A stretch of 64,000 nucleotides of DNA from Anthopleura xanthogrammica (Eukaryota > Cnidaria > Anthozoa > Actiniaria > Actiniidae), in contig OZ025207.1 of the NCBI GenBank assembly GCA_964019055.1, forward strand, positions 2,397,001 through 2,461,000, read 5' to 3'. Within the stretch, counting starts at the first letter, position 1. Every line of letters starts with the position of its first letter. This document shows positions 52,048-63,992 of the stretch, piece by piece. The translations under genes were made by a program, and so were the position numbers. The notes below the pieces were generated by a model. The model searched no databases and had not been told where the DNA came from. It saw only the letters and a program-made list of their open reading frames with translations.

Positions 52048-52269
52048 GTTTGCTTTGCTTGAGAATTGTGAACCTCACAGGTAAAGCAACTCCAATTTTT
52101 CGACGTAAAATAGGTCTACAGTATAAGCCAGTTCCAGTTCCTGGACATACAGGAGTGAAAAACTGAACGGATAGTAAAAAAAAAAAAGAATTAAGCAGAG
52201 GACAAGAATAAAGTGGCCTAGCGCCATTGTCGCCATTGTCGCCATAAGTAGAGTAACTGTTTAAGGTTA

Positions 52270-52745
52270 TGCGCCAGTACATGAGGATGGTAATGGAGAT
52301 GATGGCATTCATCAGAGCAGTTCGAACCGGAGACTGGGCACTTAGACTTTTAGAAGCTATTGAGGTATTCACTAAGTACTTTTTGCGCATGACAGACTGA
52401 ACAATGCCCGTATGATGCCTGTCTATGTAGCAGAGATGCAGATGTTACCTGAAACTGATCCAAAGATCTATGAGGAGTTTCGTCAAGGAAACTGGGTTGT
52501 GAATAAGAACTCCAACATACCATTTTGTGCAATTGGTGCAGATAATGGCCTGGAGCACATCAACAGATCAATGAAAGTCTCTGGTGGGTTAGTTGGCATC
52601 ACGTTAAACCCTTAAACCCGTACCAAGTACTTCCTGATCGCACCTGAGTTGGCAAAGCTCGCAGATGAAGCAAAAAAGATGGCTTCAACTAAAATGTCCC
52701 CCAAGGTCCCCTTGACACATCTAGATAAGTGCCTTGCTTTCATCA
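52270..52745 (+). pseudogene. Fragment of a repeated DUF6589-like protein
   Basis: Frames join with one shift at about 52380: IRAVRTGDWALRLLEAIEVF, then ARMMPVYVAEMQMLPETDPK, NWVVNKNSNIPFCAIGADNG and LEHINRSMKVSGGLVGITLN. The G-x-W-V-V-N-K-N and D-x-x-L-E-H-x-N-R-x-x-K blocks are a hallmark of large repeated cnidarian proteins of unknown function, probably transposon-borne. A stop follows LNP at 52613 but the frame remains readable to about 52745. Confidence 0.55.
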
Positions 52746-52869
52746 CAAAATTCCCACAGGAATACACATGCTCCCTGACTAATACCCTTCAAAATAAAAT
52801 ACTAAATCAATATAGATTTAAAAAATGTATTATTGACCATAGTGACCATACCGTCGATATTGCAGCAAA

Positions 52870-54340
52870 AATTGGCTCAACAACTTGAATATCTTCGCCT
52901 TGTCAGTCATCTTCTTCTTTGTTGGGTTCCTTGAGGATTCACCTCTCGCAACATTTCTGCAACACATTGTCTTGAACATGTATACAAGGTTCCACTCATA
53001 GTGAATGCCATACAAATCTATATCCTTCAAGCTCCCCAGGACCTGAAGTTATTTGTTGAATTATATTTCTTACTTGTTGATCGTCAACAGATGTTCCTCT
53101 CCTTCGTAGGCAGTAAACTCAGCACAATTCCGTGCTGCTCGCTTAAAAAGTCGATGATAAGTTAATTCTGGCAGGAAACTAAGAACTAGATCCCAGTTTC
53201 CTTGGTCGTTGCGTTTTCTTTTTTTTGTTTACGTTTTTTGTCCAGTCCAGTGGATTTTTTTACTTTTTGAATTTATTTTTTGTTTGTGTTGATTTTTTCT
53301 TTTTTTGTTGTAAATTGCTTTTGTTTGTGTTCACTTTTTTTATTTGCAGCATTTATTTTTTGTTTGTGTTGAGCTACCGTATTATAGAGTAAATATATGA
53401 AATAAATAAATATATAATTGGATGAATGAATAAATAAAACCCTGGCTTTTTCTTGTTCCTGTCTTCTCTGCGCCCACTTTGAAATCATCTAAAATGACCT
53501 CACAAGTTCCTTGAGCTCCAACAACAACCAGCCCAACCCCAGGCGGTCCAACAAGCTCCACCTATTCAACCTCAAGCACCTCTGCAACAACCGCCAGCTT
53601 AACTTGCAGCAGTACCTCAGGTACAACAAGATCAGGTGCAGGCTGAACCCGGCGTTAAGGGCCAAGCAGACGGTCTGCAAATAACTTTGCCACTTAGTCA
53701 TACTTGTTTGTTTGTATTTTTGGGTGTAGCCAGTTTATCACTGTTGGGCTTGTCCGTGTTCAAATTCGAGATAGCTCAGTAAATCTATTGCAAGTTTGTC
53801 TTGCTAAATTGTTTATGAGTTTCTCTCGTGTTTAAAATTCGAAATATCTCAGTAAATTTATTGCAAGTTTTACCACTACGTACATGAATTGCCCCTTGAT
53901 ACTTTATTGATTTTGAAAATGGCAAATGATTGAACTGAATATTTGTAAAAAGTATGAAATTAACTTATCTTTTTTTATTGAAATCTAGGTGAATAGGGCC
54001 AATGGCTTGAGTCCTGGTACAGTCACAAAACTAGGAGTCTTTAAAGAGGATAACAAAACCAAAGAAAAGGAAAGCCAAGGAAAAGACCAAGGAACACCAG
54101 AGGAGAAGATTTAAACTTATAGAAAAACCAATCAAGTCAAACTGCAATACGAGAAACAAGAGAGGGTATTGCATACCATAGCTATATGGATTTTGATCCT
54201 GCATTTCAAGACATTACAGAGATTCCTGAAATGATGTCACCTCCACCATTCCAGCCTCTTCCAGCAGGCAATTACGAGAAAGTGTAGATCTTGAAACTAC
54301 TGGAATAGGTAAAGTGTAAACTGTACGTATTTCGGCGACA
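52870..54340. other. Stretch with scattered remnants
   Basis: A glutamine/proline-rich frame at 53512-53700 (QQQPAQPQAVQQAPPIQPQA, one stop) could be gag debris. A short charged exon-like frame at 53997-54106 follows an acceptor. Neither can be assigned. Confidence 0.25.
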
Positions 54341-54343
54341 CAA

Positions 54344-55789
54344 ACACCAAGAATGATATGCATATTGATCTAACATAGCATTTGATTGACGGGTTGTAAA
54401 ACCGTGACTTTTCCTTACTATTAGTAGACGATTGAACTCTGACAGTCTGTACTTTAATACTTTAATATGGTATTAAAAGAAGACGAGTCGTTCTTCATCT
54501 GTAATCAGAAATCGCGCCTTTGCTTGCATGTTTCTTAAGGACTGGAAACTCTTTACTAGAAACTAAAAACATGGAAACATATGGTTCGTTTAAAGCCCTT
54601 GCTGGTGGAACTCGGTGTGTCATCCATCAAAAGCATTTAAAGGATGGAACACAAATTATTTCTCTACTTGCATGTTCTAAAGACATTTCCAGCCATATAA
54701 AGCTGCATTAAGGTTCATGGGACCGCAAAGAGAAGTTGAGTTGATTTTGTGCCGGGTATCTATGTTTGGAATTCTTTCCAATGCAAGTTCAATAACAATG
54801 TCCAAACCACCGATCAATCCTTGGTGTAGGATGGAGCCGAGGGGCAAGTAGCAGGTGTAGAATTCCTCTGGCAATCTCTGGCCAAGGGCAAAAGCTGAAC
54901 GAAGTCTAAGAAGTGAATCGTCTAGATTTGTCATAAAAGAGACCGGCATATTCAAGCTCATAGTAAATAATAAGAAACTGGGCATTCTTTGTTGCCTAGA
55001 GTTTGAATATCCCCCACCCCCCCATGAGATACATTTTCTTTAATGATCATCTGTTCAATGGTGTTGGATACTTTAATAACGTTGTGTGATTCCCCTTTAA
55101 TGCTTGTCAATATATAGCGGATTTTCCATGTGACTTGTCTAAAACCACGAAATCCTGTGACGATACCCCCTCCCATCCCCACCTGCCCAAACAATAAATA
55201 ACCGGTCGCTAAATAACTGGTCGCGAGCTTCCGAAACTGTAAAATCCAGGCTATAAGTCCTGTGCTTATACTCATGTGCAAGGGTCTTTTTGATGGCTTT
55301 CATTCAAGAAAGAAATATTTTTTTTCGAATAGAAGAATCAATCTTTTATGTGTCATGTGGAATATGAACGTGAGATACCAGGGGTGGATTTACGTAAGCC
55401 TGGGAGGGGTCTTGTAACTGGAATATTTGCGTTACATATATATATATGGCAGAGTAGTGGGCTCATAGTGGCCCCTAGTCCAGACGACTTATAGCCGAAA
55501 ATTTACCCAAAGCTTATCACCCTGTTTGTGTCATACCCTTCGTTTATGTGGCTACCTGATTAACAACATCATTTCCTTACTTTGCAAAATATCTCCTTTA
55601 CAAAGTGAAGAGTTGTGAATTTTGCGCAAATCCAATTAATTGACTTAAGTTCAGATATTGAAATTAAATGATATATAAGGTCGCAGAAAGTACAGAGTTC
55701 TATAGTCTACTATAAAAAGGAAAAGTCAGTATTTTACAACCCGTCAATCAAATGCTGTGTTAGATCAATATGCATATCATTTTTTGGTG
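54344..55789. mobile_element. 1.4-kb element with about 98-bp terminal inverted repeats
   Basis: 54344-54442 and 55693-55789 are inverted copies starting caccaa and containing gcatttgattgacgggttgt; they differ at a few positions. No target duplication found. The interior has a 102-codon minus-strand ORF (54985-54677) with FMTNLDDSLLRLRSAFALGQ and LPEEFYTCYLPLGSILHQGL, of unknown identity. Probably a non-autonomous DNA transposon or one with captured sequence. Confidence 0.7.
54677..54985 (-). CDS. Unidentified ORF inside the 1.4-kb inverted-repeat element
   Basis: 102 codons, well-balanced composition, with LDIVIELALERIPNIDTRHK and a C-terminal GPMNLNAALYGW. No known domain recognised. It may be a captured exon; a donor or acceptor was not identified with confidence. 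Confidence 0.35.
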   Translation of the reverse strand: MPSFLLFTMSLNMPVSFMTNLDDSLLRLRSAFALGQRLPEEFYTCYLPLGSILHQGLIGGLDIVIELALERIPNIDTRHKINSTSLCGPMNLNAALYGWKCL

Positions 55790-56090
55790 AGGCATTTGCG
55801 AAAGACGTACAATGTTCAATAAATTCAGTTCTTTTTATTTCTCAGTGGTGTCGATTGGATTTCTCTGATTAACTTTGAGAATCTAGTGGGTGTAACTTGA
55901 GTCTTAGAGATTGCGGATGTGATTTTAAACTGGATAGGTTTTATTCCTAAACGTAAAACTAACAAAAAAATATAAATTACAGAGTGAATAGAGCAACAAA
56001 AATATAAATCGCAATCTAAACTTACCAACTGTCCCGCTCTAAAGGCCCGTTTACACTAGCAAATTTGTCGCGCGACTTGAGCGGCGATTT

Positions 56091-56162
56091 CATCGGCGAT
56101 TTTATGGCGATTTCATCGGCGATTTTATGGCGATTTCATCGGCGATTTTATGGCGATTTCAC
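56091..56162. repeat. 23-bp subterminal tandem repeat, about 3 copies
   Basis: Unit ggcgattttatggcgatttcatc and rotations, inside the left end of the Harbinger element. Could be a transposase-binding array. Confidence 0.8.
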
Positions 56163-56320
56163 GGCGACAGATCGCAGCTTTGTCGCCGCAAATTCGAACA
56201 TGTTCGAAATTTATTGCAACTCACAACGATTTCCACTTGAAACTTGTCAAAAATGTTGCTATCCCTACCCCGCTCGGGAGAAAATGTTACCACTGCTGAC
56301 GTCAGAGGTCGAAGGTAAAC

Positions 56321-58172
56321 ATGGCGGCAGAAACCAGAATTAAAAGCACAACCAACACTAACTCTAAAAAAAAGACTACATGGAAGACGGATGAAGAAGA
56401 ATTGTTAATAAATGAATGGTCGAAGTACGATTATTTGTACAAAACAAGTTCCGGCGATTTTAAACAACAGGATAAACGCCAGGTGGCACGAGAAGCCATC
56501 CGAATAAGCTTGGAGGAAGAGTTGCAAAGTTCTTTCAATGGTTAGTATTGAAAAATTATGTCTTGTTGCTGTACCAAATAGTAATAAAATGTATATTCCC
56601 CTGTTTTAAAACTTTCTTTACATAAGAACTTGTAACGTCTGTCATTTTTGGCTGTAAATGAGTAAACATCAAAGAGTCAAGTGAGCTGTTTTTAATTTGA
56701 GCCGATCGTAACAAGTAAGCTTTATGTATGTGTGAATTGAATCATTCAGAAAAAAAAAAATTATACGGTGTTTATGTCAATACATGCGAATTTCCGAGTT
56801 CTCCAAATTTAATTTTGCACTTTAATGTTTCGAGGAAGACTTTTTAGATAAATATTATGTCTTCGAGCTTGCAAATATTAGCTTTTTTTTTTTTTAATTT
56901 TACTTGTAAGCTTAGGTCTAATATTTTGAGAAAAAAATATAATATATTTTATATGATCGCTTTTCAATGAAATAGTAAAACTACAATTTCATGAATATTT
57001 TATTTTGTATATACAGTCATTGAATGTTGTCCATGCAGAAGAAAAGCACATTCAGTCAATAATAAAACATTTGCATAAATCATTTTTTTCAATTTCTCAA
57101 AAGAATTTTGATTTGCAATATAATAATTTTTTGTACTTCTGAAAAAAAATATTTGAAAATTTTAGTACATAATGCAAATGACTATATTATTGACGCAATG
57201 CCTTTTAGTCTGGACAACATATTTGAGAATAGTTTATCATTAATGCTGCTGAATGAATGGGCCTTAACATTAATATATGTTTTGGGTGGTGCTTACGAAT
57301 ACAGTGCAGATGTCTTCATTTAGCCTTTCAGAGGAATATGACAGGGATGGGGGGAGGGGCTGGGTGTGTTATAGCTCCGACCCTCAATCCTTGCTAATAG
57401 CCACTTTATTTTTTCTTAATTCTTTGTCCCCCTTAACTCACACACACACACACACACACCTTTATTAAATTTTGCCATCCTTGTATGACAACTAGAGAAA
57501 TGGCTGCATGAGTTATTATTTACTGCTTACTTACCAAATCATTTAAATATGATGAATTTGCATACCATTATAGATGAAGACATCAAATGCAAACTCAGAA
57601 ATCTGAGAACCCAATATGGAAAAGAGCTAGGAAAGGTGAGGACATCCAAGGGGACAGGAACAGGAACTAAAGATGTTTACATTCCATCTTGGAAGTGGTT
57701 TGCGGTATTGGGGTTTCTTGAAGACAGCATTACTCCGGTTAAAACAAGGCCCACTCCTGGGATATTACTAGTAAATTCAGATGATGTTACTGTTATGGAT
57801 GAACAAGATTCAGATGGAGAAAACGAGGAACCGCCCTTTTCACAATTAAATGCCAGCAGTGCAGTGGTCAGCAAGCCCTTTAAGGTAAACTCGGCAAAGG
57901 CGAAGAGGGAACTCCTTGAAACTAAACTTATAGAAAAGTCAATGTCTGTTTTGGAAGAGGTTACAAGCAAACGAAAAGCTTCTGAGCTGGAAGATGGTGA
58001 TACACTGTTTGGGAAACATGTTTCCCAATCACTCAGAGAAATAACAGATAAGAGGGCAAAAGGGTTTGTAAAGCTGCAAATTCAGCAGCTGCTTTTCGAG
58101 GCACAGTTTGGTTCAAGTCAAACCTCTGCCCATGATTTACCATCAAGTGAATACAATGTACTTTCATTTTAA
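56321..58172 (+). CDS. MADF/Myb-like DNA-binding protein of the Harbinger element, two exons
   Basis: Exon 1 (56321-56540) starts MAAETRIKSTTNTNSKKKTT and has KTDEEELLINEWSKYDYLY, the first helix of a MADF/SANT-like domain. Exon 2 (57574-58172) continues in phase after cattatag and completes the domain with EDIKCKLRNLRTQYGKELGK and YIPSWKWFAVLGFL. An acidic linker with DEQDSDGENEEPPFS and a helical tail follow. About 272 residues, no stop or frameshift. In Harbinger transposons this protein carries the nuclease to the DNA ends and into the nucleus. Start chosen because the ATG follows a Kozak-like context and precedes the domain. Confidence 0.8.
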
Positions 58173-58866
58173 TCTAATATTTGTTATGTGCCCATGCATA
58201 TTGCCCATAATATTACAATTTTAAAACTTTAAATCTCATATTGTTTTGAGAAAAGCTATTACAAAATGAACAACTGCAATTAAGAAGTTTTGCAAGTATA
58301 TTTATGTTTGTGCTATACATATATATATATATATATATTATAAAGCATTTATTTGTAATATACATTTGATAATATATTTATGGACTTCAACTTTAAAACT
58401 CCAAAATCCATAAGGTATGTTCAGGTCATACTTGGAGATTGATACAAAAATAAATTTAAAAAGAATGATTTTAATATACTCTGCATATATTTTTACAATA
58501 AAATACTAATACCTGCTCATAAGAACCTAGAATTTAATAACCTGTTAGCCTAAAAATATCAATTCAGAACCCCCTTCATGATCACATAAGAACCTATTTA
58601 GCCTAAAATTTGAAACATGTTCTTGTTATAAAATGAACCTAAAGATCTTCAGGCAAAGATATAAAAGACATGACTCTCAAAAGCAGTGAACTTAAACATG
58701 CATATGTATACTATAAAAATCTCTAAACTTGGTATGAGTAATGTATACATATATATATAGCCTGATACTAAGAATTGAAATATCTACTAAATTAGGTCAT
58801 GATCACTTAGGCTAACTTGGAAAATCTCTTATAAGCGGGTAGGTACTGTAGTCTGCAATTTGTCTC
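58173..58866. other. Spacer between convergent Harbinger genes
   Basis: AT-rich with a (ta)n stretch at about 58317-58338. Nothing else supported. Confidence 0.5.
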
Positions 58867-59262
58867 TTATGGTAAAAGGGTTTTCCATTGCCATGACACT
58901 TGACCAGGACCATTTACATATTCACATAGACTATCCCTAATGTGACTTGCATTTCTGGTATAATTCTGTCCTGGAAGTGAGATGTCATTGATGCAGCTAC
59001 TGGTACTTGTTCCATGTCTCCATTCACCATTCACAACATCCCCATTCTCCCTTTCATCATCCATTGAGCCAGGTGGTGTGTACTCAGTAGAGTGTTTGCA
59101 CATCAGGAAATTATGTAAAACCAGACATGCATGAACGATGCTGACAGCACTCTCAGGCTTGACACACAATGTAGTATGGAATACTCGAAATTTGGCAGCA
59201 AGAATACCAAATGCATTTTCACTGATTCTTCGTGCTCTAGACAAGCGATAGTAAAGATGGCC
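58867..59262 (-). pseudogene. Harbinger nuclease, C-terminal fragment
   Basis: Minus strand: YRLSRARRISENAFGILAAK and VSIVHACLVLHNFLMCKHS, the conserved end of DDE_Tnp_4-type Harbinger nucleases (the glutamate in RRISENAFG region is the usual third acidic position). A 60-residue tail follows. All of the core with the first two aspartates is missing beyond 59262. Confidence 0.75.
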
Positions 59263-59493
59263 AGTGGTTTCTATTGCTACAGCTTTACTTCCGGTGGTTT
59301 TTGGGCAAAAGCGTGCGAAAGTCAAATATATACAGTCTCTATAGAAGTGAAGGAAAAATGTCCAATCCATTACAAAAATACGACCTGCAATTGTTCAAAC
59401 AAGAAGTGTTGATACACATCATTGTTTGAGGTACCTCAAAAACCAACTCGTCGCTGAGAATGAAATCACTCTTACTTTATCACATATCGATGT

Positions 59494-59987
59494 TTGAGGA
59501 AATGGCACGATCTTTTGAGCAAATTTGGGTTACCTTATATTGTACTAGCAAATGCCTTCCTTATTGAAAAACATGCAGTTAAAATCAGAGATTGTAGTAC
59601 ACGTCTCGAAGAGCGTCTAAGGAAAATTGTCTCAGAGGTGAAAAAGAATTTTGTTGGTAAGAGGGGAAGATCTTACATAACATTTAGTAATCAAGTAGCA
59701 AACATCGCCATAAGAAACGACGAATTACTAAAGATCACCGAGGTAGAGAAAGAATTACTTCAACTGGCCAAAGCAAATTCATTAATTGAAGAAGAAAATA
59801 ACTCTTTGCGTTTACAATATGAAGAACTGTACAATAATCTATTACGAGCTGAAATGCAAAACAAGGAAGTGGAAGAAATGTATGTAGACATAAAACGATT
59901 AGAAAAAGAAAACGTATCTTTAACAAAATATTTAGATAAGATAGAAGAACAGGAAAAGCTACAAAATAATGGAAAAAATTGGCAGGT
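59494..59987 (+). pseudogene. N-terminal fragment of a repeated coiled-coil protein
   Basis: MRKWHDLLSKFGLPYIVLAN, then KIRDCSTRLEERLRKIVSEV and VGKRGRSYITFSNQVANIAI, then a long coiled coil (ENNSLRLQYEELYNNLLRAE). I recall the start K-H-W-D-x-L-L-S-K-F-G-L-P-Y and the R-G-R/K-S-Y block from a cnidarian repeated family. At about 59988 the frame passes without a break into Ty3/gypsy RT sequence, so this is a chance fusion of two elements. Confidence 0.5.
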
Positions 59988-62005
59988 GGGAGTCATCGAA
60001 AGAGTGGACCAACCTACAGACTTGTGTTCTCCCATTGTCGTTGTTCCAAAAGAAAACGGAAAAGTACGAATGTCCGGGGATTTTGTCCAGCTCAACCAAG
60101 CGATTCAGCGTGAAGTTCACCAGATGCCAACCACTGAAAAAACACTGGCCAAGCTAGCTGGAGCTAAAGTTTGCTAATTCGGGGTTTTGGCAGCGCAAGT
60201 TAGTGGAGAGGTCAAAACTCCTTACTACGTTAATCACACCATGGGGGCGTTTTTGCTACAACCGCTTGCCGTTTGGCATATCTTCAGCCCCAGAACACTT
60301 TCAAAGAACGATTGCCGGAGTAGTATGTCATGTCCATGACATGCTCGTCTATGGGGAAAACTCCAAGCAGCAGAGTGAGACGCTGTTCTAAGAAGATTAC
60401 GTGACGCAAAAGTCACTCTGAATGAAGCCAAATGTGAATTCGAGAAAGACAATGTAAACGAAACCCCTGAGACCCGCTAGTGAAGGACAACGCATGGGTC
60501 TGGGACCAAGCTCAGTCCACTGCCTTCAAAGCCATCAAGGATAAGCTGAGTTCGCCACCGATGCTAGCTATTTACGACACAGCCCTCGAGACAATCGTGT
60601 CCGCTGATGCATCATCGTACGGTGTGGGAGCAGTGCTGAAGCAAAAGCATGCAGATGGAGATTGGAAAGCAGTCGCCTTCATCTCAAGAGCGCTAACATC
60701 GACTGAAACCCGATAAGCGCAGATCGAAAAAGAAGCCGTTGGCTACTACGTGGGCTTGTGAGTGCTTCCAAGAGTACCTGCTGGGCAAGAGGTTCCACAT
60801 AGAGACCGACCACAAACCTCTTGTGCCTTTGCTTGGAGAAAAGAACCTGGGAGATCTCCCGCCACGAGTTCAACGGCTCCGAATGAGACTAATGAGATTT
60901 GACTTTGGCACATCGCACGTGCCAGGGAAAGAGGCAACGCAGAACTGGAAGAAGAAATCAACTTACACGTGAACTATGTTTATTCCATGTTCTCTATGAC
61001 AGATCAGCGCTTAGAGAACATTAAAGAAACCCAACAACAAGACGAAGTTTGTCGGTTACTCGCCCAGTACGCCAAAACCGAGTGGCCCGACAATCACCAA
61101 CTACCAAGTGTGCTGAAACCCTACTGAACGTTTCGCAGCGAGATAACCATGTTACATGGTCTTACTGGTTAAAGGTGACCGCATCGTCATCCCACTGGTA
61201 ATGCGGATTGAGATGCTCGATCGAGTTCACGATGGTCATCAAGGGATATCCAAATGTTGCGAAAGGGCGAAAAGAGCAATATGGTGGCCTGGTTCGAGTC
61301 GCCAGATCGAAGATATGGTTACGTGCCGAAAGTGTGTAGAGAACCGCACCAACCCAAAAGAGACCCTGATGCCGACTCCAATGCCTGACCGACCATGGCA
61401 GATCCTAGGGACAGATGTATTGTACCTAAATGGTCGTCACTACTTAATCATCATTGACTACTTCTCCAAGTACCTGGAAGTCAGTCTTTGCTCGACATGG
61501 CATACCAGAAGTTGTAAGATTAGATCTGTTAAAGAAAGCTGACGATCCGACCAGAGCGCTTCTTGCGTATAGGTCAATGCCATTGGAGATGGGAAAGTCG
61601 CCTGCGGAACTCCTTTTTGGACGAAACATCCGAAACCATCTTCCGAGTCTAACCGAGAAGTTGGTACCGAAATGGCCTGAGCTTTAGAAAACGAAAGACG
61701 CTGCAATGGACTCAAAAATGAAGCAGAAGTTCTACCACGATGAAAGTAGACGTGCGCGCAATCTACAACCGCTGATGACCGGCCAACGGGTGTGGATATC
61801 TGATCAGAAGCAGGAGGCAACCGTTGAAAGGAAAGCGGAGACGCCGAGATCCTACGTGGTGGGAACACCGGCGGGACAGCTGCGAAGGAACAGAGCTTTG
61901 TTGATTCCCCTGGATAAGACGGATCACGACGTCAAGGAAGAACACGACCCGATGCGAACCTGCTATGGCCGAGTAGTGAAGCCTCCAGAGAAACTTGATC
62001 TATAA
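59988..62005 (+). pseudogene. Ty3/gypsy pol remnant: RT, RNase H, integrase
   Basis: Fragments in canonical order: RT (SPIVVVPKENGKVRMSGDFV, then YNRLPFGISSAPEHFQRTI), with the Y-x-D-D box region altered to CHVHDMLVYG; RNase H (IVSADASSYGVGAVLKQK, FHIETDHKPLV); integrase zinc finger (HDGHQGISKCCERAKRAIWW, then CRKC) and first catalytic aspartate (GTDVLYLNG); then a jump to the integrase C-terminal part (MPLEMGKSPAELLFGRN) and a tail ending at 62005. Several stops, frameshifts and internal deletions, including within RT and the integrase core. LTRs were not found. Inactive. Confidence 0.85.
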
Positions 62006-62789
62006 ATGCTGACTTTAATGAACATTCATATGAACAAACATTAAATATAATACAATATTGTTTTGTTGATTCCGAGAAACTTTACGATGTGAATCGTCTG
62101 CTGTTCAGTTCAAAATATATATGTTATTCATTTACTTAGTTAGTGATTAGACAATCCTAAATAAAGAGTCAGTTCGCATCTAGCGTGCAGAGAGCCAACA
62201 TTGCTTATAGTTAGCTTATTTCACAATTACCTCATGGTTAATAAGTGGCATGTAAGGCACCAGCCATTATTTTGTCACAGTGGGGGGGGGGGGGGGGGTC
62301 GAAAGATTTTTGAGAAACCAGTAGAATTTATCTGATCCCCCCTAAAACAGTAAATCATATCAGTACAAAATTCAGTGATCACCCCTGATACGCAGTGGCA
62401 ATTTAAATTATCCCCCCAGTCACCAACAGAGAAACCTTCTAATTCCATCCTACAGGAAAACTTCTAGGGCCTTTAGAGGGAAAGCTCCCCCTGAAAAGTT
62501 TTGAAATTTAAACCCTCTGGAATGCATTTTCCAGTGTCTTGAGTGACAATTTATGATAGTTTTGGTTACTAGTTTAAAAGCTATGATCCCTCCCCCCCCC
62601 CCCCCCCTCCAAACAAAAGCACTCAAAATATCGTGACACCTTCTGCAAAAATAGCAGCCCTAAAATTATTTAGGGCTTATTAATGACTGGTCCCTAAACT
62701 GTTAAGAATAAACAAATCACTGTTACGATCGTATTTAAAATTTCAGCGCAAATCCAAAGCAATATAAGCTGAATTGTACTTTTTATTCT
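62006..62789. other. Non-coding stretch with poly-G and poly-C runs
   Basis: About 17 G at 62282-62298 and about 16 C at 62592-62607. No gene seen. Confidence 0.6.
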
Positions 62790-63548
62790 CTAGACTAAGG
62801 ATTGCTATTTTCACAACCCAAACTGGCCTTTGTGGAGTCGAGAAACAGAAGGTCTCTCAAGCACAAAGCTTATCGAGATTATGCTGCATGATGGACAGGA
62901 AGAACCTGAAAAAATATGCCAACATTGCCCAGTTGGTGTGAAGCACAACACAGTATTTGTAGTCATCATCGAAACAGTGGAGATCAAAGACTTGACTGCA
63001 GATGATAATGGATCATGGGAAATAAGTAGTTCAAGGAGAATGTTTACTGTCGAAAGAGATCATGCAACGGGTATGGTTTTGTTCGTGGAGAGGTCATTTA
63101 CTGGCACCATTGGCCGTTCTGCAGTACTTTTTCAAGGGAGGTAAAGAAGAAGAAATTGTCCTTGCACTGCATCGAAACACTAAAGGTAACAACAAAAGGC
63201 CTTTCTTGCGTACATCTCCATCGACACTGCAGAGTATGAAGGAAAATTGCTTGAAAAAGAAGCCAAAAATGATATATGACGAAGGGTTTAATAAAAGCAG
63301 AGGCCAGTTGAGAAGCAATTCCACATTGTCAGCAAGAATAAGGGTAAAGATAAAGATGAAATATTCCAACTACTGATGAAGCTCACTGATGATTACACCT
63401 CAGAAGGTGGTTTTATTTACCTTTGGTAAGGCATCAGAGGTGATATTGGCGTTTGAGCAACCAATGACTGACATTGTGCGTTTTTGCACAAATCCAGTAC
63501 GATTTTCAGTCATGGGTATCGATTCAACATTCAACGTTCTTAGAACTT
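62790..63548 (+). pseudogene. Repeated MULE-like gene fragment, truncated
   Basis: After a tctctag acceptor: NPNWPLWSRETEGLSSTKLI, CQHCPVGVKHNTVFVV and a long helical/basic part in shifting frames, then TDIVRFCTNPVRFSVMGIDS ending in TFNVL. The G-I-D-S-T-F-N block is typical of the first catalytic aspartate of MULE-type or related DDE proteins repeated in cnidarians. Frames change at least twice (about 63100 and 63240) and everything after the first acidic residue is absent. Confidence 0.5.
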
Positions 63549-63776
63549 AGAAGCATCCGATGCATAGCATGACACGCTTTACAAAATTCCCGCCAATTTC
63601 AGAATCTTTATGGTTGATAAAAATTTTGTTTTCACTCGTCATATCACCCTCACTTTTTTCTTTATAGTCTTAGCTTATCATTATTGCACTAGGCAAAATA
63701 TTTTCTTGCACATGAACATGCTAAAGAGTGTTCTTATCTCACGCTGCGACTTGTTTGTAGCGTTGTAATTTCAACG

Positions 63777-63992
63777 ATGCCTCGAATTAAAGTTTGTGCT
63801 TCTAATGCTAATAGAAGAAAGGCATTAGAAAATGTAAGGGCCAAACGCTGGGAAAAGAAACATATGAATACTTCGTCGAGTTTCGAGACTGAAGAGCTCG
63901 ATTCACCTCCTGTTCTTCGATCACAAAGAGTACAAGAAAATCTTAATGGCAACTATGTTATCAATTTGAAGAAAATGACTGAAGGGCTTTAA
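63777..63992 (+). CDS. Start of an unidentified basic protein
   Basis: MPRIKVCASNANRRKALENV and onward: 71 residues, arginine/lysine-rich, with a serine/glutamate linker and a stop at 63990-63992 just before the window end. Similar M-P-R-x-K-V starts occur on repeated cnidarian transposon genes (compare the KMPRTKVS piece at 36672). It may continue by splicing beyond the window. Confidence 0.35.
   Translation: MPRIKVCASNANRRKALENVRAKRWEKKHMNTSSSFETEELDSPPVLRSQRVQENLNGNYVINLKKMTEGL

Larger units (their letters stand above)
56045..59262. mobile_element. PIF/Harbinger element, right end truncated
   Basis: The left end gcccgtttacactagcaaat is the kind of terminus seen in animal Harbinger elements (ggcccgtttacact is a frequent form). 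It carries a plus-strand MADF/Myb-like gene and, convergent to it, the C-terminal part of the nuclease on the minus strand. The nuclease coding sequence stops being recognisable at about 59262 and no right inverted repeat was found, so the right end was lost. Confidence 0.65.

Noticed and set aside
53489..53701. Leucine-rich minus-strand ORF
   Set aside because: Antisense of a glutamine/proline-rich plus-strand stretch, which itself is only weakly supported.
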